From Allantophomopsis cytisporea (Eukaryota > Ascomycota > Leotiomycetes > Phacidiales > Phacidiaceae): a DNA stretch of 64,000 nucleotides. The stretch is taken from assembly GCA_024752435.1 (NCBI GenBank), contig CP103032.1, positions 1,550,001-1,614,000 on the forward strand. The letters run 5' to 3'. Each line of letters starts with the position of its first letter. The stretch's first letter is position 1. Position numbers and translations under genes: made by a program. The notes under the pieces are model-generated. The model saw nothing but the letters and a program-made list of their open reading frames with translations. It was not told where the DNA came from and did not search any database. This document shows, in pieces, positions 1 to 11,652 of the stretch.

Positions 1-1421
1 CCCGACCTCAACCTCGGAAGCACCACCGACCTTGATGACGGCGACACCACCAGAGAGCTTAGCAAGGCGCTCCTGGAGCTTCTCCTTCTCGTAATCAGAG
101 GTAGTTGGGTCATTGATGACGCCACGGATCTGCTCGCATCTCTGGGAGATGGCATCCTTGCTTCCGTCACCGTTGAGGATGATGGTGTCCTCCTTGGTGA
201 TGGTGATGGAACCGGTGGAACCGAACATATCTGGGGTAGCCTTCTCAAGCTTGATGTCAAGCTCGTCAGTGAAGACAGTGGCATTGGTAAGAACACCGAG
301 GTCACCAAGGATGGACTTGCGGTTATCGCCGAATCCTGGGGCCTTGACAGCAGCAACTTGGAGCTGACCACGGAGCTTGTTGAGAATGCAGACAGCGAGA
401 GCCTCACCATCAATGTCCTCAGCAATGATGACCAATGGGCGACGGAGCTGGGTGGAAGCTTCAAGAGCTGGGATAATATCCTGAACAGCGGAGATCTTCT
501 TCTCGGAGAGAAGGATCAATGGCTTCTCGAACTCGACCTTCTGGGCCTTGGTGTCGGTGATGAAGTATGGGGAAACAAATCCACGGTCGAAGCGCATACC
601 CTCAGTAACGTCGAGCTCATCCTCCATGGTCTTACCCTCCTTGACGGTGATAACACCCTCCTTTCCGACCTTCTCCATAGCGCTGGCAATCAAAGCTCCA
701 ATGTGGGTATCACCGTTGGCGGAAATGGTAGCGACCTGAGCAATCTCCTCACTAGTGGTGATATCGCGCTTGTTCTTCTGCAAGAACTCAACGACGGCCT
801 CAACAGCAGCCTGTGTACCTCTTCGCAAGTCCATTGGGTTGCATCCAGCAGCAACGTTCTTGACGGTCTCGGAGAAGATAGCGCGGGCGAGGACGGTAGC
901 AGAGGTGGTTCCATCACCAGCGGTCTCGTTGGTCTTGGAGGCAACATCTTGAAGAAGACGAGCACCGAGGTTCTCGAACTTATCTTGAAGGGTGATGGCT
1001 CTGGCGACAGTAACACCGTCTGTGATGTCTCATTAGTAATGTTTTCGATGATAAGATCGATTTAAGCTTACCCTTGGTGATCTTTGGAGATCCATAAGAA
1101 GACTCAATCAAAACGTTGCGTCCCTTTGGTCCGAGAGTAGAGGAGACGGCTCTTGCGAGAGTATCAACACCAGCAAGAAGGGAAGCTCTTGCGTCAACAC
1201 CGAACTTGAGGTCCTATATTGTGTATTAGCTCATGATCTCGTCTGCTAGATTTCCAACCATTGAAAAGCCCGGAGCTGTGCAAATTCCACTGGTCTTCTG
1301 TCATTCTTACCTTGTGTGCGAATCTCTGTTGCTGAGCACCGAAACCAGCAGCAGTGATAGGTCTCAGCTTAGATGCTGAGAGGGCCGAAGCCCGAGTTCT
1401 TGAGGTCAACGCTCGCTGCAT
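1..1421 (-). CDS. hsp60: Mitochondrial chaperonin HSP60 (5' part; gene runs off the left edge)
   Basis: Group I chaperonin that folds imported proteins in the mitochondrial matrix. Three exons are visible: 1421-1311, 1213-1072 and 1019 to the window edge, giving about 424 of the roughly 580 residues expected. The N-terminus (MQRALTSRTRASAL..., followed by a RFAHK motif) is an Arg/Ser/Ala-rich import presequence. After the first intron the mature part follows with the chaperonin motifs TLGPKGRNV and, across the second intron (phase 1, splitting the Asp codon), KDGVTVA, then AGDGTTSATVLAR. This is the nucleotide-binding equatorial domain. The apical domain (KISAVQDI, RPLVIIAEDIDGEAL, APGFGDNRK) follows, and the visible part ends at GGASEVEVG. 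The upstream Met at 1478 in the same frame was not used because the presequence begins at the Met at 1421. Identification is very secure; only the C-terminus is missing. Confidence 0.97.
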
Positions 1422-4400
1422 TGTGAGGATATGTAATGACAGGCTTCCTTTCCACAAAAATAATATACAACTCTTCAAGTCAACCCTTTAGAAGAAAAGA
1501 GATTCGTAACTTGCGTGAGTTTAGAAGGTAATTGAGAAGAAATATTTAGAGTATGGGGACGACTAGGACTACTACAAAAAATGTTCTGGGGATCGAAGAT
1601 GCGAGAAGGCCAAATGCGCTAAGTCGGAATGGGGATAGCCGATGCTTAGCTATTGCCGCCGGCTGTTCACAGTGTCCAGACTACCCGACAACATTGATCC
1701 AGGAGTACAACAATATTTACGAGCAGCGTACAAGAATGATTGACACTTCAGCCTGGATAGTATCATATCATGGAAACATCTGATCAACATGATTTATAGG
1801 CGATGCGTCTCTAGTAGAATATGTGTTCAGTATATTTCCACTGGTGCATACATTCATGGCTTCATGTGATCATGGCAAGGAAGCATGTTCAAAGCCTATA
1901 AGACACGGGATTGATGGAATAAGGTGTTCAGTGTTTGTATCATGCTCATCTCGTTCAAAGTAATCGTTTTTGTCTTGAGTCTTGGGCAATGGTGCAGCCT
2001 GCCTAAGAACATATTGTAATGTTTTCATTCGAGCTATGCTTTCGGCGCCCACAAAAGTCTTGCAGAAGATCAGGCTATTTGCAAGAGCCAGGAATTTGTC
2101 ATGATGTTAGCAGCTAATAATTGACCTCGGATCTTGCTTTATCATTCAGCAGTACATAAAATGCAAAGGAAAGCAAGCTACCTTGTGTACCTATGACAAA
2201 TCATGGTCTTGCAGGCTTATATCCTCGCGAATGTCATGGCTTGAGAAGAGCTTCAGTCATTTCTATACCTTCCCATAACTTGTTACCTATGATTGCCGTG
2301 CAAAATTCATACCTCCGCTCTTTCAGCTGTGGATGATGAATATGTTGTCTTGGTTGACCATAAGAGAAGGGTCTCCCGACAAACAGACACCTGCCGGTGC
2401 TGTTGACCTGACATTGCCTTCTATTCCTTTTTGGTTAACCAGCTTGTATTTGTGATCAATCTGTAAATACCCCGTTTTCCTTATGTCTTTGTCACTTGCA
2501 GGGTAAGTACTTTATTCGGTGAAAGTGTACTTCACTATCTGCGGGATCAGAGGGGGTGTGCAGCTGTTGGCTGGAATGATAGACACAGATAACGCTGATG
2601 TTGTTAGTTGCTAATGCCACTCCCATGAGAGGATTGGGATGTTCACAGTCTAGAGGAACTGCTCAGTTCGCATGACCACCGATGGACTTTTCTGCTATCT
2701 ACTAGCCTGATCAGACTCATAAGATTGAGGCAGTTGCCTCAATATGAGTTGATGACGGGCCCGAGGGAATGCAGGAAAGGAGAGCAAAGATAACAGAGCC
2801 GAGGAAATTCCTCAAACTTGAAGGAGGTTACCTACGTACATAGCGGACTACCACTGGGGGCGCTGAGGAAGTCATGATATCACTCAGATATCCTGCGAAG
2901 TAGAGTTCCGCAATACAAGATAGGTAAGTACTTTGTGCTTTATCAGTGCTCAGCTGTACACGTGTAGTAAAAGGAACGCAGAACGGAACTTTCATACAGA
3001 TAATAAGCTTGCTGCCACTCAACGTGACCGCTCACTGTCCCAAAAGCAGATGGTCTGTTGGACGGTGCAATAAGGCCTTCCAAGTATTTCAAATACTCAG
3101 GGAGAGTGACAGCCAATCAGAAAGACCGCTTCCTTGAAAAGCACACCATTCGACGGTACTCGCCCGAAAGGGAAATGAAAAGAGCGCCCACTTACTACTA
3201 ATATCTTCTACCACCCACATATGAAATCTCTTTCTCAAAAACCACCTTCTCACCTATTCTGCAAACTCCATTCCTGTATCACAACTTCAACACGTTCCCA
3301 ATTGTCCCTGACGTTCATCTTGGAGGTCTTCATGACTGTTCTTGATGGGCGTCAGGGGCATCGGTCCTTTTGTCATTTAAATGCGTTTCGCGAGACTTAC
3401 TGACATACACAATCTTGGAAGCCAAACATGCAAGAACTCCAATCTAGTGCGGGAATATCATTAGAGTTCTATATCCAGCCGCCAGTCATTCACGTGTTTA
3501 CCAACACTCTGACACATTGAGGAAGCTGATGCTGAGGGTGGATTATATGGTGCCACCAAAGCCGTCGGAAGCTCAGCTAACAGGGCTACACCACATCGTT
3601 GTTTTGGTATTGGTACACGTCCATTATGATCAAATTCTGCAAATACATCAGGTATGTACCAATCATCGGAGCAGGGAATTACTGAATCACGTACATTGAG
3701 ATCATCCTGAGCTCCATTGCCGGTTGTGCTTGGCATCATATGCTATCTCCTCTTTCAATGTATTATCACATACGGCTAACGGTATGGACAGATAGTTGGA
3801 ATGAAACAACGAATGGGCACTGTTCGGAAGTTAGCCATGTAATCATCAATTTCATGGATGGGGCTGTCGACAAACCTTTCAGATACCCAAGCCCAACTCA
3901 TACTTGTGTCTGTTCTAAACCAAAGGCAAGTAGGACTGTTGGACTATTCGATGAATGAGGCTAATGCTAACTGGAGGCTTAGAAGTTCTCATCACTGTAA
4001 CTATTGACACCAATGAAAATGCGACGGATATCACAAGGTATAGGACTGGGGGAAAATGATCTCATTCATCTCTCACGACTACCTGCTATGAACTAAGATC
4101 CACTTGTAAGTGCAGAGAAAACATCAGTAAGTCCAAATCGACCCTCATATCAACGTACTTCCTCTTACTCTGCATTGGTGCCTGCTGTTTCCTTCAAGGT
4201 ATTCGATACTTGAGAGATCTTGAATATCAAAGTATACGCGCGCAATATGGGGAATGCAACAATACAAAATATGCCAGAAACCGCCGGAGTTATGCAATTC
4301 GCTCGAAATTTCTCAGACTTAGATGGACGTCGACGAAGTTCCTCATCGCTGGTGGCGTCGAGGAACTCATCAGTCGGATCTTGCTAGCCTGCAGCAACCT

Positions 4401-4626
4401 GTTCGAAGGTCAGCATATTGCACGATTAGTCCTACTAAGCTGACTGGGTAACAGACATCATACCACCTCAAGATCGGGATCTTCAACACAATTGATATCT
4501 CCAGTGTCGTAGAGTTCGCAAATCGAAAGACAAAAAAGTCAAGTCAATGCGAGTTCTATGTTTCGGAGCATCTGAATCATCATATTCACCCAACAATGTT
4601 CAGATGGAAGACAAAGATAAAGCGCA
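1422..4626. other. Long spacer between HSP60 and the first Myb-like gene; holds a Myb-like gene relic
   Basis: About 3.2 kb without a convincing gene. Open frames here are 60-92 codons, overlap on both strands and show no protein motif. The only recognisable content is a short plus-strand fragment at 3496-3564 related to the Myb-like gene at 4627-7098 (listed separately). The part next to 1421 must hold the HSP60 promoter and 5' UTR. Confidence 0.5.
3496..3564 (+). pseudogene. Relic of a Myb-like gene (domain 3' end), inverted relative to its relative at 4.6-7.1 kb
   Basis: Counted by eye, 60 of 69 bases match the minus strand of the next gene, over the segment encoding its LRKLML and YMVPPKP motifs. 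The relic translates as LRKLMLRVDYMVPPKP. In-frame similarity fades after position 3564, with only scattered matches (S-E-A-Q versus L-D-G-Q). No intact helix 1 or start is present upstream in frame. A weak resemblance to helix 1 of the family (an LTFILEV motif near 3310-3335) may be another remnant. I read it as a decayed, inverted partial duplicate and not a working gene. Confidence 0.6.
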
Positions 4627-7098
4627 CTAGTTGTTGAAGTTGAAGCTCTCTTCAACCGAATCCTGCGGGCGAAGAGTAGCTTCATCCATGTTGAAAATGG
4701 CGTTCAAAAAGTCCTCAGATCTGACGGAAACGTTGTCAATATCCTGACCATACTCCTGATCCAAAATTTCTACACCAGTAGTGGTTCCTTCTCCACCATA
4801 CTCCTGCGAGATAGTCTGTCCACCAGAAACGGTGTTCTGGTGAACATATTGAGTTGCATCAGGAATCATGAAGCCGGTTCCGTCTGGAAGTCCAGCGTTG
4901 GTGTCCATGTACTGATCATCGAGGTGATGGTATGACAAAGGGTTCTGGCTTGCTGCCCATTGCTCAACGTGCATGTTTTGCATCTGATGGTTAGTTGGAA
5001 CGAAAGCCATCATGTCTGGGTTGACAGCAGGTCCATGGTATGCGTTGCCGTGCATTGGCATGACAACATGGTTGGCAACGGAAAGGTCCAAGTCCCTAGA
5101 CATGTGACGGTGACTCAAAGTTGGGGATCCATCGGCAGGGGTGTTATTGGGGACTCCGGCGTTTGTCATTCCTCGAACGTTATCAAAATTCTCTCCGTTA
5201 TCAATCTCTAGGTCTCTTCTTGGCTGGAATAATTCGACACCATGCATACCGTTGTGGTCTTCTCCAAAGAAATCATCGGTATCAAGCCTACCATCCGTGG
5301 GTGGGTGCTGATAGTCTTGATCTACGGCGTACGAAAATAAGGAGTTGCCGTTCGCAGCGATCTGATTGTTGGTTTGTGGGTTACTGGTGAACGAGTGCTG
5401 ATAGTTGTTTGGGAAGCCTGGCATGGCACGAAGAGTCTGAACGTTATCATGAATTGCGCCGTCCATGCTCTTCTCGCCGAGACCTGGAAGACCTGGTGGA
5501 GACAACTTATCCTGGCTGGATTGTTGAAGAAAAGCAGTCTCATAGGACATCGGGAATTCTTGGCTAGAGACTGATGAGTGGCCAGAGAACTCGGAGCCCG
5601 CCTGAGAGAAATCCTCCAAAGTGCCTTGGAAAACTGGGAATGGACTAGCACCAAGGCTTTTAGTCTGGGAACGCGAACCAGAGGTTTCACTCATGCCACT
5701 GCTGAAGGAGCCGAATTGTTGAGAAACACGGGCCAGATCCTCGGAATCATGAATCTTCAGGTGACGTGGGACGACAGACTTTGGTGCGCGGTTCTGACCT
5801 TGGCGAAGTTCAGCATTGTTATCATTAGACATCTTCCAAGGCTGTGGTGGCTTCTCGACTACATTGAGAAATTTCTCGGGGTTGATCTTCAATGAAATAA
5901 GAGCCTTACCAACCACTGAATTCTCTTCCAAGGAATCAACAGACTGGGTCTGAACATGTTGAGACTCCGAAACCTTCATCTTCTTGGCTGGTCGATCAAC
6001 AGCATATTCATCAGCCCTGGCATTCTCGCTAGTGACTGTTTCCTGATCAACGGAGTTGAAGTCCTCATCACCAAATTCCGACTCGTATTCGTCAATGTAA
6101 CGAGTTGACATGTAATTCAGATTGACTGTGGGTTTCTTGGCCTTCGGGTTTGCATTTCCTGCGGAGCGACGGTGCTTCTTGTGTGTCCAAGATCCATCCG
6201 TGTCTTCTGGAGCTACATCTCGACCCTCATACTCGATTTGCTGAACAACTGTCTCTCCTCTCATAACCGGACGGACTGAACCGGTCGTGCGATCCATTAT
6301 ATATCCAAGGATGTCCGGACCTGCTGGTTGACCATCCAGCGGCTTTGGTGGCACCATATAACCTTCCCTCAGCATGAGCTTTCTCAATCTGTCAAAATGT
6401 TGGTTAACACATGCGTTAGTGGTGGTTGGATAAAGTGCTTTGACGGCATTCTCCCACTGGATTGGAGTGTTCATCTTCCTGTACTCCCAAATCAGGAACA
6501 AAAGTAACTGCTGCTCAACGGCGGCTACAATATCAAGTTAGCTTATGAGATTAGACAACAGCAGATAAATTCTAGACTTACGAGCCCATGGAACGAGGAA
6601 GCGACCCTTGTGGCGGCCATTATTTGGGACTTGCGGATTATCAGCACCATCCTCAGCACCATCATCGGCACCCTCAGCACCATCATCGGCACCCTCAGCA
6701 CCCTCGGCATCCTCAGCGTCCTCAGCATCCTCGTCGTCCTTTGCTTTCTTGTTGCTAGCCTTTGCCTTAGCTTTACCGTTGCTCTTAACCTTGACATTGC
6801 CGACTTTGGCGCTCACGATGGTAGCCCTGACGGTGGCCTGAATAACTGGCTTCGCCTTTTCTTTTTTCTTGGTTTGGGCCTTAGTTTGGCCGGAATCTTT
6901 GTCAGAGCCATTGCTAGGACCGGTGTCATTCTTGTAAGACTGATCATTGCCATCAAGGTGTTCCTCCTGGGAGGGAACTGTGGCCATGCTACCATTGGTG
7001 ATGGTCTCTGTCATATGCTCGGAGCTGGAAGTGGCAACAGATCCATTTTGAGCCACTCCGCTCTTCTGAGCCGACTTTTTGGGGCGACCTCGAGGCAT
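4627..7098 (-). CDS. Large Myb/SANT-like DNA-binding protein with AT-hook (Myb-like paralogue 1)
   Basis: Predicted nuclear DNA-binding protein of 804 aa. Two exons, 7098-6582 and 6524-4627, are joined by a 57-bp intron (phase 1, codon CCC). The N-terminus begins with an AT-hook-like RGRPKK (residues 3-8). A Ser/Lys-rich stretch and an acidic repeat follow (about 117-150, DAEDAEDAEG and GADDGAEGADD). The Myb-like domain is at about 174-225: a hydrophobic helix 1 (LLLFLIWEYRKM), helix 2 with the key Trp (IQWENAVKAL), and a recognition-helix-like segment (CVNQHFDRLRKLM). The remaining 570 residues are low-complexity and rich in Asn, Gln, Ser, Pro and His, like an activation or disordered region. 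Unlike its neighbours the domain is not split by an intron; the intron lies just before it. It is the first and largest of seven paralogues in a row. A transcription-regulatory role is inferred from the domain only. Confidence 0.85.
6643..6738. repeat. In-frame minisatellite coding the acidic Asp/Glu/Ala/Gly repeat
   Basis: Two perfect 21-bp copies (6661-6681 and 6682-6702) sit within a longer degenerate run built from 9-bp CTCAGCATC-like pieces. All of it lies in exon 1 of the Myb-like gene on the minus strand. Unit lengths are multiples of three, so copy-number change would not shift the frame. Confidence 0.8.
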
Positions 7099-9650
7099 GT
7101 TACACGTTTATGTGGTATGCTCAAAAGCCTTTACGATGTTAGCTTTCTTGTTCCTTCGATGATGCTTGTTCAGTATCTCGAGAACGTCTTCAAGGTCAAG
7201 CTTGTTAGATTTCCCGAGTTACGATCCTCTTTGATGAAAGGAACGTGTCTTGCTGGTTCATCGAAGGTAAGATATATGGGACGGAAGAAACATCTCGACT
7301 TTAGTCGATCAATGGTGACAGATGATACACGTGGATGTTCAATGGCATCAGGTGTGACTTACCGAATGAATATGTACGTGGTCGCCGAAGCGTGCTGCGT
7401 ATGTAGAGGAGATGATCTCAGTCAATGTTGAGATCGTCAAGAGATATTTGAAGACAACTGCTAAAGCCAGTTACACGTCAAAAGCTTCGTGGTTGCTATG
7501 CGGAAGACGTGTTGTAAGAAGAATGGGTATGTATGGAAAGAGGTGTTGAAGGATAGAAGGAAGAGAAGCGGAAGAAGAGATTGATACTCGAGAGAAGTGG
7601 TTGTTATGAAGAGCTATTGTTTGGGAGAGCAATGAAATGTTCAATTGAGGAAATGATGTGTTAGTGGAAGGAAGAAGAAGCTAGAGCTGTTCGTTGGGAT
7701 AGTTTCTTATGGTTGTGTGTGGTCGAACAATCGTTGCGAAAAGGGAAGCCGCGGTGCTTTAACAACAACACGAGCATGAAGCGTCGAAGCTAGCTTCGCA
7801 GCCTCGCACTTGCTTCACCACTCCCTTTCATGCCTTGAGTTGGCTGTTACTTGGTCGACCGCAAGCTGAGTGTCAGCCGTCTTTGAAGCCTCAAGCCTGA
7901 GCTTGGTGGAAATCTTAGCCTTTCTGGAAGGAGCAGCTTTTAATAGTCTATGATATTGCTGGTTTGCATTCTCTTCTTGCTTTTCTTGCTGTGCCGGGTC
8001 GCCTCAACTGCCTGAGGGATTGCTTTGCCTGCTTATTCCGGTTCACAGCTTTGCTGTATTCCTTTGAATGAAGGCCTTGCTATGTCTTATGGTCTATGGT
8101 ATTGCTGTGGATTCTCTGAGAGAATCATTCGCCCTGGTTGTTGCTTCTGACACGTTATTGTACCGACTACCTTCTAAGCTAGCTAATTCAACGTGCGCTA
8201 TGGACAACAAAGTTTGATCCTTATTGTATTTATTGAAGTACAATAGTGTGAAGCTCGTCTCAATGGCCTCCCGTAATCTGATCTAGCTGCATCATCCATG
8301 ATCCAGACATACCAGATTTAATAGCATCTAGGTACTTCGCAATGCCCCAATCTACTATACTTAATCAGTTCGCACGCAGCTTGTGGGCTGAAACGATATC
8401 TAGGCAGGGGGCGTGATCTCATTATGGATATCACTGATACTAATGACTCGAAAGCTTCAAGAGACAGCAACGGTTTTATAATGGTAAAGAGTCTAAGTGC
8501 TACGGATCTCTGTAGTCATCGCAGATCAGATAGGCAGAGCTAATTCTCAATAAAGCGCAAACCTGGTGGTCATACTATTGAGAGAATACTTTGACAGCTC
8601 TTAAGCTCACGCTCACACGGAAACTAGAAGATTACCAGTAACACATCAGATGAGATCCTGAAACCATCTCTATGTACCTAAAGTGTACATATCGGGGATG
8701 GGGGTTCAATCGAGCCTCACAAAGTAGGATCTGAATGTCTTTGATATATTGCCTCCCAGAAGTTTTAAAGCGAGGAATGGACTTCTGTATCTATCCCATC
8801 TCATACCAAGCTAAACAATTATTTTCTCGTTATTCTCTCAATATCGCACTGAAATACTCAAACATGATCATGTCGCGTACCATCTTACATAGGGGCAAAA
8901 CACGAAACTAATATGTCTTCAAATAATTCAACAGCAATTGCATGAATTCAAAGTGATTTAAATTTGGTGAAATTGAAATTACGTTCGTTCGTCATCCGGT
9001 AAGATCGTTGAGAGTTTTGTCGATCATTCAATGTCTCAGGGGCACGGCGCTCTTTAAGGGGCCAACTCTACTAGCGGCCCGACCCGAAATGTGGGGAGAG
9101 CATCTTACGTCTCTACATATTTACGTATGTAATAGTACACACAACCAGGTATGTGATTTGTCCAACGACCACCGAGACCACTCAGATATCACATAACACT
9201 TCAAATTATTATATTCTGACAGCATATGTCAAAAAGAATTGGAGAGTAGAGTATAATCATACTGATCCAAAGTTAAATCACGATCAGTGACCACCTCTTT
9301 GTACGGTGAAGCAATATGTCACACCTGTCCAAGCGCATTTACTCAATTAACTGGGCGTGCTTGTTTTGCATCATTTAAATTCATCGAAAACTTTTGCCTT
9401 GAACTCTCTGAAGCTTTTAACTTGGAATCTTTTCCCTTAGCGATTTCAGCCACCAAGTAACTATCCATCTGGTACATTCCTCTTAGGAATAGCGGGCACA
9501 CCAAAGATAAAGCCGAGCTCATGAATCGAAGAAAACGCACGCGGTAGAGGCAGTTGAAAGCCTCCCTAGAGCTGCACCCTGATATGTACCGCACTCGCTC
9601 CAGTCAGAAGAAGGTGGGAATCATTGCAAATCAAAGCCAAGCAGTAAGAA
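7099..9650. other. 2.5-kb spacer upstream of Myb-like gene 1
   Basis: No supportable gene. The first few hundred bases upstream of 7098 are purine/pyrimidine-skewed (GAAGAGAAGCGGAAGAAG-like), as expected of a promoter and 5' UTR. From about 8200 to 9600 the sequence is AT-rich with only short random frames. I saw no transposon, tRNA or repeat. Confidence 0.4.
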
Positions 9651-9710
9651 GAAAAGAAAAGAAAAGAAAAGAAAAGAAAAGAAAAGAAAAGAAAAGAAAA
9701 GAAAAGAAAA
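9651..9710. repeat. (GAAAA)12 microsatellite
   Basis: Twelve perfect GAAAA units, followed by an imperfect continuation (AGAAAGAAA) to about 9720. It lies just downstream of the 3' end of the second Myb-like gene (stop at 9774), probably in or near its 3' UTR. Pure pentanucleotide tracts of this length are usually polymorphic. Confidence 0.95.
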
Positions 9711-9773
9711 AGAAAGAAATCCATAGAGGTTTTCCTAGTTGACGAAGACGGAAACACCTCTGACAAATGCCAC

Positions 9774-10803
9774 CTAATCCAGAATGATGCTATTCTGATC
9801 AGAGAAACCGTTATTTGTTGAAGAGCTTTGCATCCTCCCAATGTTTGACCCTCCACTGAACTCCACGCGAGGATGCGACATAGGCGGCGTCAAATCATAG
9901 GTGCTCTCCGAAGACGAAGAGAAACTGTTTTGGTTGGGATGACTGCCGAAAGCAGATGAATAGCTCTCTGGGTTGTGGCTCAGCGGTAAGTCGAAGCCAG
10001 ACGAGGATTGGCATAAAGGTGAGGAGAACCGGGAGAGAGAATGTTGGGAAGGCGAGGTTGAATAGATAGCACCAGGACTCTTCGAAACAGAAGATGGGAA
10101 AGCACTTGAGCTCTGTGAGGAAATCAAAGGAGACAAAAAACCGGTAGAGTTATGTGAGGGGAAAGAAGGACTGCTGACATTATCTTCGAAGCCGGTGCGA
10201 GCGTAACTGTCAACACTGGACTGCTCCAGTTGCGGCATATACTGTAATAACTGTTCAGTATCAAGCATAGAGCTCGAGATTATATCGTTCTCTTGTTTTA
10301 CATGTCTGGAGTCTTGGGGATTGTCAGTGCTGCTCGCTTCGGTTTTAATGGGTGGAAGTACTGAGAACCCCTCCTCGTCATCGACAGGGGAGCCTTTTGG
10401 TGTGAAGTCACCGCCGGTTTCCTTGGCTTTCTTCGATGGCGAGCCCTTGTTGCTTGAATTCTTCTCACGCTTTACACCCCGTGGTGACTTGACGGCGGCA
10501 GCATTTGGTGCAATACCGTGGGACTTCATCATACGCTCATAGCGCTTGGCACTATGTGATGTTTCTGTTAGCTATCCATTATAATAGCGAGAACTGAGAT
10601 GGCTATGTGGTGGATGGTTTACTTACGCTGCGCCCTTCGAGACGATACCACACTCATTTGCGACCTCGCCGAAGTCAACCTGTGAAAGTTAGTCACTTGT
10701 GCGGAAGTGATGCGCGTGTTTAGTGTCCCACCTTTCCATTATTTGAGTAACGGATGCATGAGATTAGAAACTTGAACTGATCATCGTTTCCGAGGCGTGA
10801 CAT
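9774..10803 (-). CDS. Myb-like paralogue 2, Ser-rich tail
   Basis: Predicted nuclear protein of 300 aa. Exons are 10803-10732, 10679-10627 and 10551-9774. The first 55 residues are the Myb-like domain: helix 1 (DDQFKFLISCIRY), then a phase-0 intron exactly between GK and VDFGEVA, then the turn GIVSKGAA. A second, phase-2 intron follows, then the recognition-like helix AKRYERMMK. The start at 10803 is the only Met that supplies helix 1. The tail has a basic patch (PRGVKREKN, SPSKKAKE), an acidic segment (DDEEGFS) and a long Ser/Pro/Gln-rich region ending in Asn/Ser. It sits between paralogues 1 and 3 in the same orientation. Function beyond probable DNA binding is unknown. Confidence 0.82.
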
Positions 10804-11652
10804 TTTGGGTGATTGGGGGTTATGTAAGAGGTATGAAAGTTGTTATGAGGTAGATGATGACTTGGACGAGTAGAGGTGTCGGCAGTGTGAAGATTGAAGT
10901 TTTGGTTCAGTATCTGAAGAGATGTCGGCGTGCAGAAGCTTGGTGAAGGTCGAATGTAGTGGTGGTGTGCAGGTGGCTGGAAGGTGGTGTGGTTGGGATG
11001 TCAAGTCATGAAATAGCTACAGACTGACAGAGAGTGGAAGCAGTTGACGTTGCAACGGTCAGGCTGTGTGGCGGGGTGTAGACTAGTTGACCAGGATATT
11101 ATAGCAGGAGGGACGTCAACTACTAATATGGGGAATCTGATTTTGAAAGTAGCTTCTGCAGCATGCAAGGCCAAGTTTGGTCTATTCTATGGCGAATGCG
11201 ACTTGCCGAAACCTTTCACAGACTTCTTGTACAACAGTATGCTGGGCCCAATAAGAAAAAGTTACAAGGTGCATCGCAGACAAGGATCTTCTTATCCTGT
11301 CATATCTTGTGTTTCGTTGACACATGGAACTCACGATATGATCATTTTGATTGTTGCAAGGGTTCTTTGCATGTTGAGTGCTTGCATAAACTTAATTAAA
11401 CTGCATCTACCCCGGCTGTAAGTAGCTGAGAACTTCTAATTGCCCTTATTCATGAAGAAGGTGGTGATCCCCGCCTTCTCATATGTAAAGCACGTGGAAA
11501 TAAATTGGAATCTCAAGAAAGATAAAACTGATCTCTTGAAAGACTCTTGAAAGACCATAAAAAAGCAGAAATGTATAGAAGTAGAGCCGCCAAAGCTACC
11601 AAGGCCCTTCGCAACCACTTCTTCGATCTGGAAGATACAGCAGCAGTACCTC
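10804..11652. other. Spacer between Myb-like paralogues 2 and 3
   Basis: About 850 bp. The part near 10804-11000 is GT/GA-skewed promoter-like DNA. A 125-codon plus-strand frame at 11044-11421 shows no recognisable domain, no splice support and no similarity to the neighbours, so it was not called. Confidence 0.4.

Noticed and set aside
358..1065. 235-codon plus-strand frame
   Set aside because: Lies antisense to HSP60 exon 3 and is a by-product of its codon usage; HSP60 motifs are unambiguous on the minus strand.
6610..7431. 273-codon plus-strand frame over the first Myb-like gene
   Set aside because: Low-complexity Ile/Leu/Thr start is the reverse of the acidic repeat; no domain.
11044..11421. 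125-codon plus-strand frame between Myb-like paralogues 2 and 3
   Set aside because: No domain, no family similarity, overlaps another short frame; composition like surrounding spacer.
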